From JAWLHA01 sp041690535 (GTDB taxonomy: Bacteria > Pseudomonadota > Gammaproteobacteria > Thiohalomonadales > Thiohalomonadaceae): 9,634 nt of DNA. The notes beneath the pieces are model-generated. The model was given only the letters and a program-made list of their open reading frames with translations, had not been told where the DNA came from and did not search any database. The DNA lies in NCBI GenBank assembly GCA_041690535.1, contig JAWLHA010000108.1, positions 1 through 9,634 of the forward strand. Direction: 5' to 3'. Numbering within the stretch: the first letter of the stretch is position 1; the number at the start of each line of letters is the position of its first letter. Positions 6,014 to 9,634 of this stretch are shown one piece after another. A program made the translations under genes and the position numbers.

Positions 6014-6214
6014 ATGAACTGGGACCAAATCCAAGGCAACTGGAAGCAGGTCAAGGGCAAGTTCAAGGAGCAGTGGGGCAAGATCAGCGACGACGATCTC
6101 GAACGCATCGAGGGCAAGCGCGACCAGATTGTCGGACTGTTGCAGAAGCGATATGGCCTGTCCAAGGAGGAGGCCGAACGGCAGGTCTCCGACTTCCAAT
6201 CCCGAATGCACTGA
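6014..6214 (+). CDS. CsbD-like stress protein
   Basis: Small, highly charged, hydrophilic protein of 66 residues of the CsbD/YjbJ family. It begins MNWDQIQGNWKQVKGKFKEQWGKI, the typical family start, and has the conserved GKRDQIVGLLQKRYGLSKEEAERQV second half. Family members are abundant and induced by general stress in many bacteria; their biochemical role is unknown. The ATG follows GAGGGAGGG (5999-6007), a strong ribosome binding site. It is the first of a run of small stress-associated genes and is closed by a perfect 10-bp hairpin. Confidence 0.95.
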   Translation: MNWDQIQGNWKQVKGKFKEQWGKISDDDLERIEGKRDQIVGLLQKRYGLSKEEAERQVSDFQSRMH

Positions 6215-6225
6215 GTGGAGCACGC

Positions 6226-6250
6226 GGACTGCCCCCCCGTGGGGCAGTCC
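6226..6250 (+). terminator. Strong hairpin after the CsbD gene
   Basis: GGACTGCCCC (6226-6235) and GGGGCAGTCC (6241-6250) form a perfect 10-bp stem with loop CCCGT. It lies 11 bases after the csbD-like stop codon and 26 bases before the next start. There is no U-run, so partial termination or RNA stabilisation of the csbD part is more likely than full termination. Confidence 0.65.
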
Positions 6251-6276
6251 CGCCTCAATGAACAGGATGGTGGCTC

Positions 6277-6597
6277 ATGGACAATCCCATGCACGAGCAG
6301 GTTCAGGCGTTGAAGGCCGAGGTCTCCCATCTCCAGTCGAACGTCGCCGAACTGACCAGCGCCCTGCGTGCGGCCATCGGCCGCGAAACCGAGGAGCTCA
6401 AACAGACGGTCGAGGACGATGTTCAGCAGGCGCGCATCCGCCTGCGTGAGGTGCTCTCCTCTGCCCGCACCCGGGGGCATCACGCGGTCGGGGAGATGGA
6501 AGAGGGGATTGGGCACCGCCCCTTCACCAGCGTGGTGGCGGCACTGGGGATCGGGTTTGTCATTGCCAAGCTGCTCGATATGAGGGCGAAGCACTGA
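6277..6597 (+). CDS. DUF883 (YqjD/ElaB-like) membrane-anchored protein
   Basis: Protein of 106 residues with the layout of the YqjD/ElaB/YgaM family: a long charged, probably coiled-coil helix (about residues 6-65), then a C-terminal transmembrane segment (about 82-100, PFTSVVAALGIGFVIAKLL) and a short basic tail. In E. coli, YqjD and ElaB are stationary-phase inner-membrane proteins reported to associate with ribosomes. That link is family knowledge, not shown here. The start at 6277 gives the family-like N-terminus. A weak AGGA lies upstream. The next gene follows with an overlap of 4 bases (CTGA) or slightly further downstream, matching the yqjD-yqjE order of E. coli. Confidence 0.88.
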   Translation: MDNPMHEQVQALKAEVSHLQSNVAELTSALRAAIGRETEELKQTVEDDVQQARIRLREVLSSARTRGHHAVGEMEEGIGHRPFTSVVAALGIGFVIAKLLDMRAKH

Positions 6598-6869
6598 ACA
6601 AGATCGCCGACTTCGTCATCGCCCTGGCGGACCTCCTGGAGGCGGAGGGGAGGGCGGCCCGGCGCGGTGTGGCGATGCTCGGCTGGGCCATGGCGTTCAT
6701 CGCCCTGGCGACTATCTTCATCCTGGGGGCCGTGCTGCTTTGGCTCTGGGCGCTCTACCTGCTCGTTGCCGACGTGATGACGCCCTATATCGCGGCGGCC
6801 ATCGTCGGGCTGGGGGCGGTTGCTGTGGCGGGGATCCTGGCGTGGCGCGCACAACAGCTCACCCGCTGA
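6594..6869 (+). CDS. YqjE-like (phage holin superfamily III type) membrane protein
   Basis: Small integral membrane protein with two hydrophobic segments (about residues 28-55 and 60-83 when counted from 6594). It sits directly after the DUF883 gene, as yqjE follows yqjD. The start is uncertain. The reading frame carries a convincing amphipathic N-terminal helix (DFVIALADLLEAEGRAARRG), typical of the family, but no ATG, GTG or TTG precedes it in frame. The only nearby candidate is CTG at 6594, which overlaps the upstream TGA (CTGA) and has GAGG at 6582-6585. The first standard start is GTG at 6669, which would give 66 residues and lose that helix. I prefer 6594 as the functional extent; a sequencing error upstream is another explanation. 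Function is unknown. Confidence 0.7.
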   Translation: MNKIADFVIALADLLEAEGRAARRGVAMLGWAMAFIALATIFILGAVLLWLWALYLLVADVMTPYIAAAIVGLGAVAVAGILAWRAQQLTR

Positions 6870-7093
6870 CCACCGAGCAGGCCAAGTTGCGGCTGCGCGA
6901 GGTGGCGCAGCGTGCGGACTGGCGGGCCTGGGTGCAGCAGCACCCCTATCAGGCTGTGGCCGCCGGCCTCCTCGGAGGGGTGGTGGTGGGGCGCCTCGTG
7001 GGGCCGACGCAACGGCTGGGCCGGCTCGCCTCCAACGAAATCATCACCCTGGCCGGGCTGGCCGCGGCCCATTGGCTGCCGCGGCGCCCTTGA
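6842..7093 (+). CDS. Small membrane protein in the yqjDE-like cluster
   Basis: About 83 residues from GTG at 6842, with a possible GGGGAT ribosome site before it. An alternative CTG start at 6866 overlaps the preceding TGA and would give 75 residues. The sequence has a basic/charged helix (EQAKLRLREVAQRADWRAW), then HPYQAVAAGLLGGVVVGRLVG, a glycine-rich membrane-like segment, and a second hydrophobic stretch near the end. It occupies the place of yqjK in E. coli, and the segment HPYQAVAAGLLGG recalls the C-terminus of DUF883 proteins. I do not recognise it as a named family. Probable translational coupling with the preceding gene is inferred from the overlap. Confidence 0.65.
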   Translation: MARTTAHPLTTEQAKLRLREVAQRADWRAWVQQHPYQAVAAGLLGGVVVGRLVGPTQRLGRLASNEIITLAGLAAAHWLPRRP

Positions 7094-7120
7094 TATTTCT
7101 CAGTTCTGAGCTCATATAAG
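7090..7120 (+). promoter_or_regulatory. Probable promoter of grxD
   Basis: TTGATA (7090-7095) matches the -35 consensus at 5 of 6 positions and overlaps the stop codon of the preceding gene. TATAAG (7115-7120) is a -10-like hexamer at 19 bp, or CATATA (7113-7118) at 17 bp. The segment 7090-7130 is distinctly AT-rich in a GC-rich window. The resulting leader would be about 80 nt. Confidence 0.45.
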
Positions 7121-7210
7121 TAAATCACGAAGCTTTGGTCCCCGCGGTTCCTCCGGGTCCCAGTGCCCGCTGGCCGCCGACTTCTCACGAATTCAACATG
7201 AGGTGAACTT

Positions 7211-7546
7211 ATGGATGTGCTCGAACGTATCAAGCAGCAGGTGGAGGAGAATCCCATCGTCCTGTACATGAAGGGCTCGCCCCAGATGCCCTCCTGCGGA
7301 TTTTCCGGCCGGACGGCCCAGGCGCTCATGGCGTGCGGCGTCGAGTTCGCCTACGTCAATGTGCTCACCGACCCCGAAATCTTCGAGAACCTGCCCCGTT
7401 TCGCCGACTGGCCGACCTTCCCCCAGCTCTACATCAATGGGGAGCTGGTGGGCGGCTGCGACATCACTCTGGAGCTCTACCAGAGCGGGGAGCTCAAGAA
7501 GATGGTCGAGGAGGCCGCCGCCAAGGCGGGCAAGGCCGAGGCTTGA
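7211..7546 (+). CDS. grxD: Monothiol glutaredoxin, CGFS type (Grx4 family)
   Basis: Cytoplasmic CGFS glutaredoxin of 111 residues. Family members carry a glutathione-coordinated [2Fe-2S] cluster, often with a BolA partner, and act in Fe-S transfer and iron sensing. Visible features: KGSP at 21-24, the active site PSCGFS with Cys29, the cis-proline region WPTFPQLYINGELVGG, and GGCDI for glutathione binding. The N-terminus MDVLERIKQQVEENPIVLYMKG is typical. GAGGTGA-like sequence (7200-7206) precedes the ATG closely. The gene has its own likely promoter and a strong hairpin after it, so it appears monocistronic. A short Glu/Lys/Ala-rich tail ends the protein. Confidence 0.97.
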   Translation: MDVLERIKQQVEENPIVLYMKGSPQMPSCGFSGRTAQALMACGVEFAYVNVLTDPEIFENLPRFADWPTFPQLYINGELVGGCDITLELYQSGELKKMVEEAAAKAGKAEA

Positions 7547-7553
7547 TCTTCCA

Positions 7554-7582
7554 CCTCCACTCCCTGTCGCAGGGAGTGGAGG
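7554..7582 (+). terminator. Strong hairpin after grxD
   Basis: CCTCCACTCCCTG (7554-7566) and CAGGGAGTGGAGG (7570-7582) form a perfect 13-bp stem with the loop TCG, starting 7 bases after the grxD stop. Only two T follow, so termination may be partial. Part of the right arm (CGCAGGGAGTGGAG) recurs at 7751-7764. Confidence 0.7.
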
Positions 7583-7640
7583 TTCGTCGCCCACAGCAGC
7601 CAAACCGCCTGCGCGTGGCAGAAATCCCCCGGGCCCTGGC

Positions 7641-7715
7641 GTAGGGTGGATAAGCGCAGCGCATCCACCGGACCGGTGACGTGAGTGGTGGATGCGCTGC
7701 GCTTATCCACCCTAC
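7641..7715. repeat. Palindromic REPIN-like repeat, copy 2
   Basis: Perfect 29-base complementary arms (7641-7669 and 7687-7715) flank a 17-base loop. The arms extend those of copy 1 by GTA at the start and TAC at the end. It lies between the convergent grxD and rnt genes. Confidence 0.93.
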
Positions 7716-7827
7716 TGACCGCTTTTCCGTTTATCTCTTTGGGTTGCTCTCGCAGGGAGTGGAGCCTTGATCTCCCGATCGCAGCCAATTGTCCTGTGGG
7801 TGGTGGGCGGCAACCGCCCACCACTCT

Positions 7828-8487
7828 TCACGCCTCGCCCGACGCCAGGAGGGGCAGGGCCTCCGCGCCCAGCCCGGCCAACTCCGCCCAACGATTGACG
7901 ATGGCACAGAAGAGCTCGGCCGTCTGCTCCGCATCGTAGATGGCCGAGTGGGCCTGCTTGCCGTCCCAGCTCAATCCCGCCGCTTTGGCCGCCTTGGCGA
8001 GCACCGTCTGCCCGTAGGCAAGCGCCCCCAGGGTGGCGGTATCGAAGGTGCTGAAGGAGTGGAAGGGGCTTTTCTTGTAGTTGGTCCGCTCGATGGCCGC
8101 CTTGAGGAACCCCAGGTCGAAGAAGGGATTGTGACCGACCAGAATGGCGCGGGTGCACCCCTGCTGCTTCACCTCGCGGCGGATCGGGGCGAAGACCTTC
8201 TCCAGCGCATCGCGCTCCGGCAGGGCGATGCGCAGGGGGTGGTAAGGGTCGATGCCGGTGAACTCCAGGGCCCGCGGGTCGAGGTTCGCCCCGGCAAAGG
8301 GCTCCACGTGGGCGGCTACGGTTTCTCCGCGCAACAGGCGTCCGTTTTCGTCCATTTTGATGATAACCGCGGCGATCTCCAGGAGCGCATCGGTCTGGGC
8401 GTTGAAGCCGGCGGTCTCCACGTCCACCACGATGGGCAGAAATCCGCGAAACCGATCGGCAATTCGGGGTAAGGTTGGGTCATTCAT
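7828..8487 (-). CDS. rnt: Ribonuclease T
   Basis: DnaQ-like (DEDDh) 3'-5' exoribonuclease of 219 residues that trims the CCA-adjacent 3' ends of tRNA and matures other stable RNAs. All five catalytic residues are in place: D22 and E24 (VVDVETAG), D124 (HNPFFD), H180 and D185 (HSAIYDAEQT), each one position below the E. coli numbering. DRFRGFLPIVVDVETAGFNAQTDALLEIA and FDTATLGALAYGQTVLAKA are characteristic. The ATG at 8487 gives an N-terminus of family length (MNDPTLPRIADRFRGF); the frame stays open upstream but that part has no family resemblance. No strong ribosome binding site is visible. It is divergent from the TraB-family gene, with 51 bases between the starts. RNase T is a good marker for Gammaproteobacteria. 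Confidence 0.97.
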   Translation of the reverse strand: MNDPTLPRIADRFRGFLPIVVDVETAGFNAQTDALLEIAAVIIKMDENGRLLRGETVAAHVEPFAGANLDPRALEFTGIDPYHPLRIALPERDALEKVFAPIRREVKQQGCTRAILVGHNPFFDLGFLKAAIERTNYKKSPFHSFSTFDTATLGALAYGQTVLAKAAKAAGLSWDGKQAHSAIYDAEQTAELFCAIVNRWAELAGLGAEALPLLASGEA

Positions 8488-8538
8488 GGCCGGAAGCTTA
8501 CCGGATCGGGCCTCGTTTTTCGACGCAAGGGGACACTC

Positions 8539-9408
8539 ATGAGACGGATGGCACACCTTTTCCTCTTCACGGCACTGCTCTGGCTTCAGGCCGGGGCGGC
8601 GTTTGCCGGGGATCAAAACGCCCTGCTGTGGCGGGTGGAGGGGCGCGGGGCGGCGCCCAGTTACCTCTACGGCACCATTCACATCGACGACCCGCGGGTG
8701 CTGGCACTGCCCGCGCCCGTGACCGGCGCCTTCGAAGCGGCCTCCACCGTGGTGCTCGAACTCGAGTTGGATGTGAGCGCCGCCCTGGCCGTGGCTCAGG
8801 CGATGCTTTTCCAGGGGGAGAGCGGGCTGAGCGCGCTGGTGGGGCCCGAACTCTACCGGCTCTCGGTGGCGGCCCTGGCGGAGCGGGGCATCCCCGAGGT
8901 CGCCGTGGAGCGCATGAAGCCCTGGGCCATTGTGATGACCCTGACCGTTCCGCCGCCCCGCACCGGGCAGCCCCTCGATGCGATGCTCTACCAACAGGCG
9001 GTGGCGAAAGGGAAGAGGACGGTGGGGCTGGAAACCCCGCAGGAGCAAGTGGCAGTGTTCGAGGGGCTCACTGCTGCGGAGCAGAAGGCGCTGTTGCGGG
9101 ATACACTAGCGGAGTACAAGAGCTACCCCGCACTCTTCGAGAAGCTGACCGAGGCCTATCTGGCCCGGGATCTGGATCGACTGGTGGAGATTGGCAACGA
9201 AACCATGGGACAGTCGGGAGAGGCCTACATGGAGCGCTTCATGAGCGAGATGATCGACGCCCGGAACCTGCGCATGGCCCAGCGGCTTGAGCCCATTCTG
9301 AAGCAGGGCGATGCCTTCATCGGCGTGGGCGCGCTGCACCTGCCTGGCCCGAAGGGGCTGGTGACACTCCTGAAGGAGCAAGGCTACCGCCTCACCCCGC
9401 TCTACTGA
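8539..9408 (+). CDS. TraB/GumN family protein, secreted
   Basis: Protein of 289 residues of the TraB/GumN family (PF01963 type), related in fold to Tiki metalloproteases. An N-terminal signal peptide (MRRM, hydrophobic core, AAFA before Gly24) indicates export to the periplasm. Conserved family motifs are visible: YLYGTIH with His48, GLETPQEQ with Glu165, and GVGALHLPGPKG with His267. The two GxxH motifs and the Glu are the proposed metal and catalytic residues of the family. The substrate is unknown in bacteria. ATG at 8539 follows AAGGGG at 8527-8532. The gene appears monocistronic; GC-rich palindromes follow the stop. The promoter must lie in the short gap shared with, or inside, the start of rnt. 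Confidence 0.92.
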   Translation: MRRMAHLFLFTALLWLQAGAAFAGDQNALLWRVEGRGAAPSYLYGTIHIDDPRVLALPAPVTGAFEAASTVVLELELDVSAALAVAQAMLFQGESGLSALVGPELYRLSVAALAERGIPEVAVERMKPWAIVMTLTVPPPRTGQPLDAMLYQQAVAKGKRTVGLETPQEQVAVFEGLTAAEQKALLRDTLAEYKSYPALFEKLTEAYLARDLDRLVEIGNETMGQSGEAYMERFMSEMIDARNLRMAQRLEPILKQGDAFIGVGALHLPGPKGLVTLLKEQGYRLTPLY

Positions 9409-9420
9409 CCTCTTCGTCCC

Positions 9421-9455
9421 GAGCCCGGGGCCCCGGGTCCCGGCTCCTTGGAGCC
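9421..9455 (+). terminator. Overlapping GC-rich palindromes after the TraB-family gene
   Basis: CCCGGGGCCCCGGG (9424-9437) is a perfect palindrome. It is followed by GGCTCC-TT-GGAGCC (9442-9455), another perfect inverted repeat. GAGCC at 9421-9425 can also pair with GGCTC at 9442-9446, so two alternative foldings compete. It starts 12 bases after the stop codon. No U-run follows. Confidence 0.45.
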
Positions 9456-9574
9456 CGAATGCAGCGAAGCGAAATACAAGGAACGACGGCCTCTCGCAGC
9501 CAGTTCACCCGCCAGTGGTGGGAGCCGCGAACCGGCCTAGAGCACCGAACAGATAAATCCGACGCGCCCAACAT

Positions 9575-9634
9575 GTAGGGTGGATAAGCGCAGCGCATCC
9601 ACCAATTCGACGCCGCACGGTGGATGCGCTGCGC
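9575..9634. repeat. Palindromic REPIN-like repeat, copy 3 (cut by the right window edge)
   Basis: The 29-base left arm (9575-9603) is identical to that of copy 2. The loop is 15 bases and the right arm starts at 9619, with the 16 bases inside the window pairing perfectly before the sequence ends. Its loop shares CGCCGCA with copy 1. Confidence 0.9.

Larger units (their letters stand above)
7547..7827. other. Repeat-filled intergenic region between grxD and rnt
   Basis: These 281 bases between two convergent genes hold the grxD hairpin, REPIN-like copy 2 and a duplicated short segment (CGCAGGGAGTGGAG at 7569-7582 and 7751-7764) lying on either side of that copy. A further inverted pair, GTGGTGGGCGG (7800-7810) against CCGCCCACCAC (7814-7824), sits just after the rnt stop codon and could end rnt transcription on the minus strand. 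No gene is supported. Confidence 0.6.

Noticed and set aside
9392..9598. Minus-strand frame after the TraB-family gene
   Set aside because: It reads through the palindromes and the REPIN-like arm, with no ribosome site or family resemblance.

Overview
The window is GC-rich DNA from what is most likely a gammaproteobacterium. RNase T is essentially confined to that class. The Fe superoxide dismutase is close to the E. coli type, and a CsbD / DUF883 / YqjE-like envelope-stress cluster is present. The asparagine-synthase-like gene belongs to the N-acetylglutaminylglutamine amide (NAGGN) osmolyte branch, so a halotolerant or halophilic member is plausible. This is inference from gene content; there is no rRNA gene to confirm it.

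Layout, left to right. Positions 1-120 hold part of a repeat element (copy A) that runs off the left edge. sodB (248-829, minus strand) follows, then a 367-bp divergent intergenic region with a 20-bp near-palindrome and a probable leaderless promoter for a solitary hydantoinase B-type gene (1197-2780, plus strand). The end of that gene runs into copy B of the same repeat (2709-2874). Copy B is inverted relative to copy A and has the form of a MITE-like element with terminal inverted repeats. Next come a BON-domain lipoprotein gene (2893-3228), the asnO-like amidotransferase (3247-5031), a 40-bp tandem repeat, a long palindromic repeat (5178-5246), and a second BON lipoprotein gene (5399-5716). 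A cluster of small stress and membrane-associated genes follows: CsbD (6014-6214), a DUF883/YqjD-like protein (6277-6597), a YqjE-like holin-fold protein (about 6594-6869) and a small membrane protein (about 6842-7093). A CGFS monothiol glutaredoxin (7211-7546) comes next, ending at a strong hairpin, followed by a second copy of the palindromic repeat (7641-7715). RNase T (7828-8487, minus) and a secreted TraB/GumN-family protein (8539-9408, plus) diverge from one another. A third copy of the palindromic repeat is cut by the right edge (9575-9634).

Functionally, most genes fit oxidative, osmotic or envelope stress: superoxide removal, compatible-solute amide formation, OsmY/DolP-type BON lipoproteins, CsbD, the yqjDE-like cluster and Fe-S/BolA-linked glutaredoxin. 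The most unusual material is non-coding. Short structured repeats sit at many gene borders, and one of them supplies the C-terminal residues and stop codon of the hydantoinase B-type protein. No transposase, phage gene, CRISPR array or defence system is visible, and no clearly new multi-gene system is evident.
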